A DNA stretch of 64,000 nucleotides from Rhynchopus sp. YZ270_cl-10 (taxonomy: Eukaryota > Euglenozoa > Diplonemea > Diplonemida > Diplonemidae), in contig OZ037909.1 in assembly GCA_964035575.1 (NCBI GenBank), positions 248,001-312,000 on the forward strand, read 5' to 3'. The notes below the pieces were generated by a model that was not told the DNA's origin, ran no database searches, and worked only from the letters and a program-made list of their open reading frames with translations. A program made the position numbers and the translations under genes. Shown here piece by piece: positions 40,742-50,599 of this stretch (within the stretch, counting starts at the first letter, position 1; each line of letters begins with the position of its first letter).

Positions 40742-41583
40742 TAAGAATACCCCTTGTCCTTTTTCGTCCTCTACGTCTTTTTCGTCTTTTTCGTCCTTTT
40801 TCGATCCGGGAAAAAGGACGAAAAAGGACAAAAAAGGACGGTGGTGTAAGGTGTACAGGAAAATCACCAGGAAAATCACCGGTTCACCCGAAAAAAAAAA
40901 ATCCCCCCAAATAATATTTTCTTGGGAAAAAGTCGAATCCCTTGTATTAGGCGAAATGTTTTGAAAACATGCCACCTATCCACAACCAGCTTCCCGCTCT
41001 CCAGAAGTGCGGGGATCTCAGTTTTTGGGAGAGGTTCCCGTTTGTGCAGAAGTGCTCTACGACAGAAGACATCAGGTACATGGAACAAGACTCCGCGAGG
41101 ATTGTCCACATTCTTCCAATGTTCTGGGCTTTGAAACAGGTGTTCAATACCTGACCTGCACCTGAAGGGGAAGTTGCTGGGCACAAAAAATGCAAGAAGT
41201 CCGGAGATGAACGAGAGAAGTACAACCTGGAAACCGGCCGCTGTGTTCTTGCCACCATCTTGTCCCCTACCTGCTACACCCTGATAAATAAGGCAAGGTC
41301 CCTCGTGGGGTTTTGGAAAGTGCCTTGAGGCTTTCAATCCAAAGACGCTCATGGATCAGGCAGAAAAAGCAGTGGAGTGTTTTATTACTTTTTGTAAACT
41401 TAAAAACGCAGGTGTCAACTATCAGTGGGTTGTGAGACGATTCTTTGTACCAGGAACGTGAGGAGTAACTTAGTCACTGTACATTATTACCAATGTCCCT
41501 TTTCGTCCTTTTTCGTCCTTTTTTGTCCTTTTTCGTCCTTTTTCGTCCTTTTTGAAAAATCGTAGAGGACAGGGGGGTTCTTA
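40742..41583 (-). mobile_element. Terminal-inverted-repeat element E3 with GTCCTTTTTC subterminal repeats
   Basis: Ends TAAGAATACCCCTTGTCC (40742) and the inverse of TAAGAACCCCCCTGTCC (41583). Both sides carry tandem GTCCTTTTTC units in opposite orientation. The interior has a minus-strand frame at about 40876-41352 (for example PALLESGKLVVDRWHVFKTF) that may be a remnant of an element protein; family unknown. Separated from E2 by a run of 11 G and from E5 by a run of about 14 G. Confidence 0.6.
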
Positions 41584-41884
41584 GGGGGGGGGGGGGGCAG
41601 TGTTCCTAGCCCTACACGGCGGGGTCCACACACCCGAGGGTCCGTAAATTTTACGGACCCTCTTTACGGACCCTCAAGTGCGGACCCGGGTCCGTAATTA
41701 CGTACCCTAGGGTCCGTAATTACGGACCCTAGGGTACGTAATTACGTGGTCTAAGGTGGGAAATCACTGTTTGGATGTGTGACTGCTGGTCGAAAAGCCC
41801 TGGGAGCAAACCGAGTGGTACACAGGTACCACATGATAGACCATGATCATGTGGGCCTATCCCAAGTTACATACCGAAAAAAGT

Positions 41885-43005
41885 CGTGAGCTCGGTTAGT
41901 TGTCAAAGACGTCTTCCACCATGCACTGAGGAGATAATGATCCAACAATTTACAAGAAAGATTACTTAACCTACTGCTGGAAATTGCCAGGTCGTAGTAA
42001 CACACAAAGTGTGCCTCCGTTCGGGAAGACCGGATATTCTAGAGACCAAAAAGGCCTCAAGAATATCTTCCGGTAGTCAAGGTATAACCGAATGAACGGC
42101 CCAAGACCCCCGTGGAGAAGTTAAATGTTGTAATGCTATCAAGTAGAAACTGCGAACACTGTCTTACCCTCCTCAATACATGGTGGAATATTTCTTTGAC
42201 AACAAACCGAGCTCAAGAGTTTTTAAACTTCCCTGAGGGAATGCGAGACGCAAAATTTACCACCAGACCCTGTCTTCGTGCACCTTCGGTGCAACGCTGC
42301 AGACAGGCCAAACTGCGTTGGACTCAGAGGAATGCCTGCTGTGCAGTGTATCAATGAGAACCAAGTCCCAGCAACAAGGGGCGCCTTTTGGCGGGCGTTG
42401 TTGAGGGTGTTTGGGGTGCAAAGTTTTCCACAATTTTGATGCGCGGGTACAGAAGTGTTGTCTTGTTCTTTCATCTTTAGGAATGTAAATGTCAATCGCG
42501 TTTAACGACCACTAGGGCTTGTTCAGTGAACCCACAAGGGGTCGAAGGGGGTTGGTTATCCCATAGCTATCAAAGGTTGTGTCGACCAGGCTAATCCACT
42601 ATGTTACGCTGTACGTTGTTAAATCCGAAGAAATAACACTTTAGCAGCCGCAGGAAGTTTGTTAAAAAGAGTGCCTCACGCTACACAAACCACCACCCGC
42701 GATTGACTTAGATGTTATAACAAAGAGAATTCAGAACAAAACAACACCCTGCCCCATACACACTAAATTGTCATGCTTCAAGAGCATGCCTGGGCCAAAA
42801 TTACTGTTGACCAAAAAGGCAACAAGACCACCCACAAGGAGTGTGAATTGTGCACTGGTTTTCTGGGGGAACGCAATATTTTCTTGTGTCTAGTCCTCCG
42901 CAAGCAGAGGACAGACTTTCCGGAAGGTTTCCAAAGTCGAATTTCTTGCACTAGCTATGCTCCCTTGGTCAATGGCTATAGCAGTGACTGACTAAGTGTA
43001 CCCAC
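41885..43005 (+). repeat. Dispersed repeat R1, longest copy (C)
   Basis: About 1.1 kb. Contains CCTGTCT...AGACAGG enclosing hairpin TGCACC-TTC-GGTGCA (42270-42310), where copies A and B have a different but still self-complementary hairpin. Near the end is GTCCTC-CGCAAGCA-GAGGAC. A 72-codon plus-strand frame at 42773-42991 (MLQEHAWAKITVDQKGNKTT ... NGYSSD) is intact here only. The minus-strand frame at 42223-42495 is partly preserved at 55690-55895. Whether R1 acts as RNA, protein gene or neither is open. Confidence 0.75.
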
Positions 43006-43713
43006 CCCCCTCCACCCAGATCTTCGTCCGCAAACTCAGAATAGATTGATGCGGGTAGATTTTGAGTTGTTGAATGTCGGACCGCGGTGAAGCTTCTCAT
43101 CGCAATCGCGGGTGCAGTTCAGACTTCACGATCCTGTATAAGTGTAAATGTGGGGTGTGATTAAGTTATGGTATACAAACGTAGTAGTCGGGAAAGGTGA
43201 GGTTAATAAAAAAGGCTATTTATTGCCGTGAAATAAGATAGATTTTTTCCACGCTACAGGTCGAGAGAGTGACCTGCTGCACAAATGGTTCGAGTGAAGC
43301 GAGGTGAATTATGTGAAGCGGTAACGAGCGCCTGTGGAACCAAATAGAAACGTAACACTCATCACACGATAAAACCCATGGGAGAGGTTGTGGTGAAACG
43401 CACACACCTCGACCTGAGGAGTGGCTCTGCAGCGCGGTTCGTCCCCAGAACCGCAAGTGTGTTCAAAATGCTTTGTTTCTATTTCCTCCTTCATGTCATG
43501 AGGTGACACAAAATGATTGGTGCGTAAAAAAATAGCTATTTAATAGTGTGAACATTACGCGTTTATTTCGAGTTGAAAACACGAACAAGTTGAAATATGC
43601 GGCATTTTTTTGTTCAATCTTCACTAGTAACTGAAAGTTAAACATAATTACATACCTTGTCTTCCCCGTAACCTGCGCCTTCGCTGCTTTTAAGGTGCTT
43701 TCTCTGGGTGCCC
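43006..43713. other. Interior of E4 between R1 and the heptamer array
   Basis: AT-rich. A minus-strand frame 43494-43309 (MKEEIETKHFEHTCGSGDEP, 61 residues) has moderate coding character but no known relatives. A hairpin-prone TGAAGCGAGGTGAA motif is at about 43296. Nothing else recognised. Confidence 0.35.
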
Positions 43714-43986
43714 AGTACCCAGTACCCAGTACCCAGTACCCAGTACCCAGTACCCAGTACCCAGTACCCAGTACCCAGTACCCAGTACCCAGTACCCAGT
43801 ACCCAGTACCCAGTACCCAGTACCCAGTACCCAGTACCCAGTACCCAGTACCCAGTACCCAGTACCCAGTACCCAGTACCCAGTACCCAGTACCCAGTAC
43901 CCAGTACCCAGTACCCAGTACCCAGTACCCAGTACCCAGTACCCAGTACCCAGTACCCAGTACCCAGTACCCAGTACCCAGTACCC
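43714..43986. repeat. Tandem array (AGTACCC)39
   Basis: 273 bp, exactly 39 uninterrupted copies of the same heptamer and same orientation as the 50-copy array at 14238, although the two sit at different junctions relative to R1. Confidence 0.97.
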
Positions 43987-44224
43987 AGTGTCTTCGAGAA
44001 CCTAAAAATGCGTTTTGTTGAAATTTTCTGGCTTTTTCTGAACTTTTCCCAGCTACTTTTCTGGTCGTAGCCGACTTTTCTGATCGAGTAGCTATTTTCA
44101 CTTTTCTGGTGTATGAGTAGGTTTTCTGGGTGGGAGACTGGATTCTGGGTACAGTGGTGTGTCTGGGCACCCAGGCACCTGGGTACTGGTGTATTTTCGG
44201 CCCAGGTACCCCGGTACACGGTAC

Positions 44225-44612
44225 ACTGGTGTACAAGGAAAAAAGTCGTGAAAAAGCAACCACAGCTCCACATGACAAACACAAAAGTGTCCAGTCACGT
44301 GGGGCATTCATGCACTGAGGAGATAATGATCCAACAATTTACAAGAAAGATTACTTAACCTACTGCTGGAAATTGCCAGGTCGTAGTAACACACAAAGTG
44401 CGCCTCCGTTCGGGAATACCGGATATTCTAGAGACCAAAAAGGCCTCAAGAATATCTTCCGCTGGTCAAGGTATAACCGAGTGAACGGCCCAAGACCCCC
44501 GTGGAGAAGTTAAATGTTGTAATGCTATCAAGTACAAACTGCGACCACTGTCTTACCCTCCTCAATGCATGGTGGAAGATGTCTTTCACAACAAATATCC
44601 TGTACACAGGTA
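44225..44612 (+). repeat. Partial R1 copy (E)
   Basis: Matches the first third of copy C and the reverse complement of 120-485. It ends in a short run of GGTACACA units (about 44605-44642), the same octamer that forms the large array at 50396-50560. Confidence 0.75.
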
Positions 44613-44823
44613 CACAGATACACAGGTACACAGGTACACAGGTAAAACCCGTTAAAATTGTGTGTGAAAGTTAAAAATAGCTATATTTGCATTTTTCGCC
44701 CAGCATTGAGGACACATAGGCCCACCAAGGGCAATTTTGTGATGTCAAAAAAAATTTTTTTTCGGCCCAAAAATTGACTTGTTTTCGGTAAAACCCACTA
44801 AAAATTGTGGTACTCTAAACTGC

Positions 44824-44898
44824 GTTTTAGACCCCCACAGATGCTCAAAAGTGCCAAATTTTGCTTTTAATGGCCTCAAATCGTCGAAATTAGCCCTA
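44824..44898 (+). repeat. Repeat R2, copy 2
   Basis: GTTTTAGACCCCCACAGATG followed by the same downstream sequence as the copy in E0. It precedes the right inverted end of E4. Confidence 0.8.
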
Positions 44899-45326
44899 AA
44901 CGGGGGCAAAAAAAAATTTTCGAGAGTCCCTTTCCCTGGGAGGCTCCGTAATTACGGACCCTAGGGTACGTAATTACGGACCCTAGGGTACGTAATTACG
45001 TACCCTAGGGTACGTAATGACACTCCGTAAAGAGGGAGTGTCCTAACATGCCGTTTTACGGACCCTCGGGGTGTGCGGACCCCGCCGTGTAGTTTTAAAC
45101 TAAACGTTTTAAACGTTTTAAACTCTAAACGTTTTAAACTGTTTTAAACGTTTTAAACTCGAATAAAAAACGGTGGTGAATTTTGGCTTTTCAGGCAAAA
45201 AAAAATTTTTTTTTTTTTTTTTTTTACAGGCAAAAAAAAATGTCTTTGCGAAAAAATGTGGTATTTTCCTCTTTGCTGAACTTTTCAGTGGCAGCAGGCA
45301 CGGTGTAATTAGACACCGCATGGTGT

Positions 45327-45913
45327 CTAATTACAAGGTGCCACCAGCTCTGCCTGATAGGCCGAGCAGAGTGTGCCTGCGCCACTGGATGCTTGGCGTG
45401 CCCCCTTTGGTATAGTGGAGCCGTCGTTGTGATAGAAGATGGCCCCCACTCCTCCGTGGGGGTGCGCTGGTCTGGTAGTCAGTGAAGCACGTGGTGTTCT
45501 GTTTACCGTGTGCAAGGATCCGTCTGTGTAGACGCGTCCCGTGTGGGGTGGCAGAGCCGCAAGAGCCAGTTCCGTCCTTTGCCGGTTCTCTTCGCTGCTT
45601 GCAGAGGCACTCTTGCTGACACCCGGTATTTCTGGTGTGATCAGCACGTCATTCAGCGTACGATCCGATCCCACTCCCACGGTGACACGGGGTCGTGGTC
45701 CAGTAAGGGTGCGCGTATGCTGTGGCGATAGGCTCCCGTCTCCTCCACAGTCTCTATCGCGCCGGCAAGCCAGCTGACGCCTACAGGTAGCTTGGTCGAT
45801 GTCGCAGCAGCTCTACCAGGGGAGTCCTCCACCCGCATGAACTTCTCCAGGTCGTCCGCCGCTGCTGTTGTGAACAGAGAAGACACAGTGGTGTCCCATG
45901 GTGTCCCCATCAC
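45327..45913 (-). pseudogene. LINE fragment with RNase H domain
   Basis: Minus-strand peptides include RVYTDGSLHTV, GGVGAIFYHNDGS and LCSAYQAELVA, which fit the RNase HI motifs (Asp of YTDGS, Glu of AEL) found at the C-terminus of RNase H-bearing non-LTR retrotransposons. Upstream on the same strand is a typical connector (HDPVSPWEWDRIVR). The piece is interrupted and has no reverse transcriptase core or poly-A tail identified here. It lies inside hAT element E5. Assigning it to a LINE rather than another RNase H source rests on spacing and texture only. Confidence 0.6.
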
Positions 45914-46002
45914 ACACTAGCCCACTCAACCTATCTTTTTCTCATGCAGGTGCGTGCAGATCTCCTCCGCATTGTGCAAGTCCTCCTCCAAAACTTTTGT
46001 GC

Positions 46003-46371
46003 TTACAGGGCGGGCATCCGCACCCTCGCGACAAGGGTGAACACCTTCTCGTCGTTGTGCGCCTTCCAGCCATCAACGTATACCGAGATGTGCAGGCTCT
46101 TTGCTAGGGCTGCTCTCACAGGAACCATGACCCTGTCATACTCAGCCTTAAGTACCCTGTTACCCATCTGGAACCCGCTGGGAATTTTTGGCACATCAAA
46201 TGCTGGCACCAAGCGCTTGATCAGCCAGGTTTTAGCGCACTCATTAGGGTACCGTACAGGAAACAAGTTAGCAGGAGAAACCAAGAAAAACCAGGCTAAA
46301 TTGACCCCAGATGCACCAAAACTATGATTTTTGATACAGAAAAAAAAAAATTCGAAAAATTCCCCCCACAT
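46003..46371 (-). pseudogene. Possible hAT transposase fragment
   Basis: A minus-strand frame contains FQMGNRVLKAEYDRV followed by LHISVYVDGWKAHNDEKVF. The DGW context resembles the first catalytic Asp region of hAT transposases, and the position inside an element with CAGTG ends and G8 flanks supports it. Only this part is visible, with no dimerisation domain or zinc finger seen, so the assignment is tentative. Confidence 0.45.
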
Positions 46372-46509
46372 TTTTTACGTTTTTTTGTGCAGAACTGTCA
46401 CCCGTTTTTTATTCGAGTTAAAACGTTTAAAACGCTTAAAACAGTTTAAAACGCGTTTTAAATAATTTAAAACGTTTAAAACGTTTTAAACGCAAAATTA
46501 GGAACACTG

Positions 46510-47009
46510 GGGGGGGGATGTCTGGGATATGAAAGCACGGTGAACAGAGAAAACGGCAAGGAACGGTGGGGGTGGCTGGTTTTTTATTCAGTTCTGTGTA
46601 GGGGAGGAGGGGGTGTGTTTTAGTGTAGGAAGTTGCATTGTGGGGGGTGGAAATCGCCACACGACGCTGTTTCCTTCATAATAGACTGGAGATTTTCATT
46701 TGCAGGATTACGACAAGGTAGAACACCTACTGCAATACAATGCGAAGCGTTGCAATATATTCCTCTCATAGATGGGATAAAGACCTCCGTGAATACCATA
46801 TTTTCCTCTATTAACCATCCCCGTAAGAGGATTCACTAGACCGCACCGTGCAGCCGCATCTCTCTCTTGAATGCGGTTTTTTGCCCGCTTTTCAGCTAAA
46901 CTGCAATCCGCAAAATTTGTGAGTCGTTTTTTTTTTTTTTTACCAGAAGATAAATAGCTAGAAAAATTCATAACCAAGCCTTGGGCAACCCTAGGAAAAG
47001 ACATTCCCC
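46510..47009. other. Spacer between E5 and the CCA array
   Basis: Mixed AT-rich sequence. No gene recognised. This is the 3' flank of the adenylate cyclase gene. Confidence 0.4.
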
Positions 47010-47203
47010 CCACCACCACCACCACCACCACCACCACCACCACCACCACCACCACCACCACCACCACCACCACCACCACCACCACCACCACCACCACCAC
47101 CACCACCACCACCACCACCACCACCACCACCACCACCACCACCACCACCACCACCACCACCACCACCACCACCACCACCACCACCACCACCACCACCACC
47201 ACT
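47010..47203. repeat. Trinucleotide array (CCA)64
   Basis: About 193 bp of pure CCA/TGG beginning right after the cyclase stop codon, hence in its 3' untranslated region. In the cyclase sense strand it reads (GGT)n. A single-base slip in the stop region would extend the protein into a homopolymer, but the stop is intact here. Confidence 0.95.
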
Positions 47204-49258
47204 TCATTCCGCCTCATCCTCAGCGTTGATTGCGTACACCCTCGCACGCCCTGGGTATGGTGTCAGCGAGTCTGCGAGGTGCGCCGAGAGCGCCTCACCC
47301 TCTGGCAGCTCATATAGGCAGACCCCTGCGTAGACGGACACTTCACACAGGGTCCAGCTGTGGCGCACTGCGGGGCCGGTCACTGCGACAAAACGCTGCC
47401 GGCTAGAACCTACGTCACCCCTGCGTACTAAACCCGAGACCAGACCTATCCCGCCTAGAATATGCGACCCTGTCAGACGCTGTGCACATCGTACTGCACA
47501 TTCAACGTGCGCTGGAGTAGTCTGACTTAAATTCCACCCCGCACACACACAGTTCCCCAACAACGACACCAACACCCCCGCATTCTGATCCAAAGACACC
47601 GTCACCGCAGACAGCCCTGCACTCAATGTCTCCAACGTCTGCGTCGACCCACCACCTAAAGTAATATCCACCACACCCATCGTCCCTCGAACCGCTGTTG
47701 TGGCAACCGCTGCAAGCCCCCCCGGAGCTGCAGCGCCACTATGACTAGAACCGCGAACTGAGGTACAATGAACACTTTCCTTGAGAGGTCTTGCCTCTCT
47801 GCCTGCAAGCGACAGAGGCCAGACGGAGCAAACAGATGTACGCCCAGACACGCCTTTCAGAGTGAGTGTTGCTTCAGAGACTGCGGTGGTGGCGATGATG
47901 GGGGAGGGGAGGGACTTCCAGAGATCGCTTCGGATCGCGACTGCGCCTGGTGTGCAGGTACTCTCAAGACGCGATGCGACGTTGACAGTATGGCCGAAGT
48001 AATCAGTTCGCCCGGTTAAAGAGTTTTGTTCTACAGAGATGGGCCCGCTGTTTACCCCGATGCGAACGGTCAGGCCACGCCAAAGAGAGTGTTCAGAGCA
48101 GATAGGGACGTCCAGTAGGGGGGCAGGCCACGGAGCGGAGAGAAGCCGTTCTTGAACGGAAAGTGCAAAGGAGACACCATCCTGCGTGGTTGCAAAGGCA
48201 ATCATAAAGGCGTCCCCGATTGTTTTGACTTCATATCCATTAAAGGAGTGCAGGGCGTCCCTCAAAATGGTGTTGTGCACTTTCATGGCTACCCGCATGC
48301 CTTCCGGCTCGCACTCCCAGATTGAAGTCGAGGCGCGTATATCTGTAAACACTATAGTAGCTTCTTCAGACATCACCCCTGGAGGGGGTGCAGAGGATCG
48401 GAACACTTCTTGCGTTTCAAACAACGCTGCCGGAAGATATGGTCGATATAGTACGAGATTTGCCTGCATCTGCTCTAAGGTTTCCCTCATTGGTACCGGA
48501 AGCTCTCCTGCTTCTTCTGCCAGCGCCCTGGCAACCCCATCCATATCGTACCCTGCAAGCTGTGCGGTAATCCGCTGTACCGCTGCGATGGTGCGTTCCA
48601 TGGATTGCTGTTCTTTTAGTACTTCCCTCGCGAAACCTCGTGTTATCACAAAGTCAAGCAAAAACACTGCAAGCGACGGCCCCAACCCTTGAGGAGGGAA
48701 TTTCCCTGGACACGGCGGTTTTTCACAGAGGATACGCTCTTCGAGAAATGCGATTCTCCCAGAGGCACCTCCTTGCCCGCGCAATCCAGGTAGGTCAAGA
48801 ATCCCTAAACGATAACTCTCCTCCACTCCAATAAGGAACAGCCAGAACACCACAAAGCACACTACCCCTACACTGTGCCTCGGGTCCACCTGCATGACAA
48901 GCAGCATATCGATGGTCAACACCAACAATGGCCACCCAATTAACAGCACAGTTCTGGCATTCAAATCCCATCCTAAAAAGCCGAGCGCCTGAATGTACAA
49001 TAGCATTTCAACAATCCCTGGGCTAAGAGGCCGTTTGCATAGGATAATACCAAGGGCAAGCCAGACAGGGATGTTAACAAGAAAGGTGCAAATCAGCATG
49101 ATACTGTTCCCCATTTGGTTTGTAAACGATTCAACAAAGCCGTACGAAGAGAAGCAACCTGCAGTGACGGCGTAGGCGAAGAAGATGGTGCGTTTTTTGC
49201 GTTCCTTTTTGCATAAAGAGCCGTCCAGAGAGAGTGCAGATTCAAGCCAGGGTAGCAT
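47204..49258 (-). CDS. Membrane-bound class III adenylate cyclase
   Basis: 684 residues from ATG 49258 (MLPWLESALS). Six hydrophobic segments at about 24-46, 51-75, 80-97, 102-123, 131-147 and 193-208 precede a catalytic domain at about 296-465. All key class III residues are present: metal-binding D306 (VFTDIRAS) and D349 (KTIGDAF), adenine-selecting K345 and D419 (TDYFGHTVN), and N426/R430 (NVASRLE) for the transition state. This predicts conversion of ATP to cAMP by a homodimer. Residues about 530-670 look like a degenerate second cyclase-type domain without metal residues (VLVSLLGNCVCAGWNLS; RRGDVGSSRQRFVAVTGPAV), possibly regulatory. A (CCA)64 array follows the stop codon. Confidence 0.9.
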   Translation of the reverse strand: MLPWLESALSLDGSLCKKERKKRTIFFAYAVTAGCFSSYGFVESFTNQMGNSIMLICTFLVNIPVWLALGIILCKRPLSPGIVEMLLYIQALGFLGWDLNARTVLLIGWPLLVLTIDMLLVMQVDPRHSVGVVCFVVFWLFLIGVEESYRLGILDLPGLRGQGGASGRIAFLEERILCEKPPCPGKFPPQGLGPSLAVFLLDFVITRGFAREVLKEQQSMERTIAAVQRITAQLAGYDMDGVARALAEEAGELPVPMRETLEQMQANLVLYRPYLPAALFETQEVFRSSAPPPGVMSEEATIVFTDIRASTSIWECEPEGMRVAMKVHNTILRDALHSFNGYEVKTIGDAFMIAFATTQDGVSFALSVQERLLSAPWPAPLLDVPICSEHSLWRGLTVRIGVNSGPISVEQNSLTGRTDYFGHTVNVASRLESTCTPGAVAIRSDLWKSLPSPIIATTAVSEATLTLKGVSGRTSVCSVWPLSLAGREARPLKESVHCTSVRGSSHSGAAAPGGLAAVATTAVRGTMGVVDITLGGGSTQTLETLSAGLSAVTVSLDQNAGVLVSLLGNCVCAGWNLSQTTPAHVECAVRCAQRLTGSHILGGIGLVSGLVRRGDVGSSRQRFVAVTGPAVRHSWTLCEVSVYAGVCLYELPEGEALSAHLADSLTPYPGRARVYAINAEDEAE

Positions 49259-49332
49259 CTTGCTTTGCGTTGCTCCTGTTGTGAATGCTGAGAGGGGTGG
49301 TGAGGAGGAGGAGGAGGAGGGAGGGGTTGTTA
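49259..49332 (-). promoter_or_regulatory. Polypyrimidine tract and AG acceptor before cyclase ATG
   Basis: On the minus strand a run of CTCCTCCTCCTCC and CACCACCCCTCTC leads to CATTCACAACAG, 17 nt before the ATG. This is what a trans-splice (spliced-leader) or cis-splice acceptor would look like. No upstream coding exon is visible. Confidence 0.35.
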
Positions 49333-50170
49333 GTTGAAATGCGATGTCATTTTGAAAAAAAAAATCGATTCTTTTCTGATAACAAAAAGCTCTGAGGTAC
49401 ACGGTCCGTCAGGTCCAGGTGGGTGAAACTCAAATTGGATGAGCAAAAAAAAAGAAGAGGAAACCTCTTTGAGGCCAAAAAAAGCGGGTGTGCATGATAT
49501 TATTCACATTCATCATGGGTGGGGTGGGGTGAGGTTAGTTCACCCAGGAGGGAGTAGGCAACTGTATCGAGAAGGAGCATAGGGTGAGAGAGATGCCACG
49601 TTGGTCGAATATTTTGGCCACAAATATCCACCTGGATGACTGTGTAAAAAAAAGAATGTAGTAGATGATGGGGAGGGTCGGGATTTCGTTTTCTCAACAC
49701 GTTGTACTTTTTTGTTTATTTATTTTCACCGCATCTGAATACTAAAGCTTCGAAGAAAAATGTACAAAAGGAAGCAGCACAGCAACAAAAACTAGGCAAG
49801 AGCCAACCAAAAAAAAAAAAAATCCTTTTTTCTTTATCGAGATATTATCCACCAAAAGAAGGGGGGTTATCAACTGACGCAATACCACTTCTTAACTTTG
49901 ACTATACAAAGCCCTCTCGGTTGACAGTGTATATTTGGTTGGGTGACCAAAACACCAATTTTTTTTTTCTCTTTGAAACCAATTTCTCGACGTCCTTCTC
50001 GAAGCCAACCATTGGTTAGAAGTGGTTGTGAAGAGAGAGTGACGTTTCATGGTGAATCGCAAAAAAAAAAAAAAAACGAAAAGAAAAGAAAAGTTTAAAA
50101 GATGCCCCAAGCCTCTCGTGCTTGGTCACCTTGAAAAAGCAAAAAAAAAAAAAAAAAAAAAAAAGTCCTC
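49333..50170. other. Intergenic region, possible last exon at 49501-49645
   Basis: A minus-strand stretch after a TTTTTACACAG acceptor (about 49645) reads SRWIFVAKIFDQRGISLTLC to a stop, and could be the terminal exon of an otherwise lost gene (low confidence). S1 (TACAAAGCCCTCTCGG, about 49907) and S2 (CCAAGCCTCTCGTGCTTGGT, about 50108) follow, then poly-A to E6. Confidence 0.3.
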
Positions 50171-50199
50171 CTACACGGTGGCCCATTCCTACCCTTAGG

Positions 50200-50395
50200 G
50201 TAGGGTCCGCGGGGGGTACCCAAGGGGGTACCCCCCAGACTACCCCATGGGGTACCCCATGGGGTACCCCCCAGACTACCCCCGGGGGTACCCCCCGGGG
50301 GTACCCCCCGGGGGTACCCCCCGGGGGTACCCCCCGGGGGTACCCCCCGGGGGTACCCCCCGGGGTACCCCGCGCGGACCCTGACTGGCACTGGG
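50200..50395. repeat. Palindromic GGGGGTACCCCC array, left end of E6
   Basis: About a dozen units of 13-16 bp, each a palindrome around GTAC. Includes CCCATGGGGTACCCCATGGG and seven CGGGGGTACCCCC units. A matching but more diverged zone is at 52815-53055 (for example GGGGTACCCCTTTTGGGGG). Confidence 0.85.
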
Positions 50396-50560
50396 GGTAC
50401 ACAGGTACACAGGTACACAGGTACACAGGTACACAGGTACACAGGTACACAGGTACACAGGTACACAGGTACACAGGTACACAGGTACACAGGTACACAG
50501 GTACACAGGTACACAGGTACACAGGTACACAGGTACACAGGTACACAGGTACACAGGTAC
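50396..50560. repeat. Tandem array of octamer GGTACACA
   Basis: 165 bp, about 20 uninterrupted copies. It occupies the position upstream of R1 that the (AGTACCC)50 array has in E0. Short runs of the same octamer also occur at about 44605-44642. Confidence 0.97.
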
Positions 50561-50599
50561 AGCCAGAGTGCCAGAGTGCCAGAGTCAAGGGTCCGCCCC

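Larger units (their letters stand above)
41612..45092. mobile_element. Composite element E4
   Basis: Ends CTACACGGCGGGGTCC (41612) and inverse (ending 45092). Subterminal repeats alternate GGTCCGTAATTACGGACC and GGGTACGTAATTACG-type palindromes on both sides (41640-41757 and 44940-45050). Interior order: R1 copy C, a low-complexity stretch with a 61-codon minus-strand frame (43309-43494), an exact (AGTACCC)39 array, a partial R1 copy and R2. The terminal CTACACGGYGG is shared with E6. No transposase recognised. Confidence 0.6.
41598..46509 (-). mobile_element. hAT-type transposon E5, host of E4
   Basis: Inverted ends CAGTGTTCCTA (41598-41608) and TAGGAACACTG (46499-46509), flanked on both sides by eight or more G, compatible with the 8-bp target duplication of hAT elements. 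Subterminal GTTTTAAAC-type repeats lie at 45093-45165 and 46415-46495. E4 is inserted immediately inside the left end, since E5 sequence resumes only at 45093. The interior carries a possible transposase fragment and a LINE fragment (separate entries). Not intact. Confidence 0.65.

Noticed and set aside
41885-43005. R1 as ribosomal RNA or another known structural RNA
   Set aside because: None of the universally conserved rRNA blocks are present (for example around the decoding site), and the copies differ in internal segments.
46708-47247. Poly-valine, poly-tryptophan and poly-histidine frames
   Set aside because: Produced by the (CCA)64 array after the cyclase stop codon.
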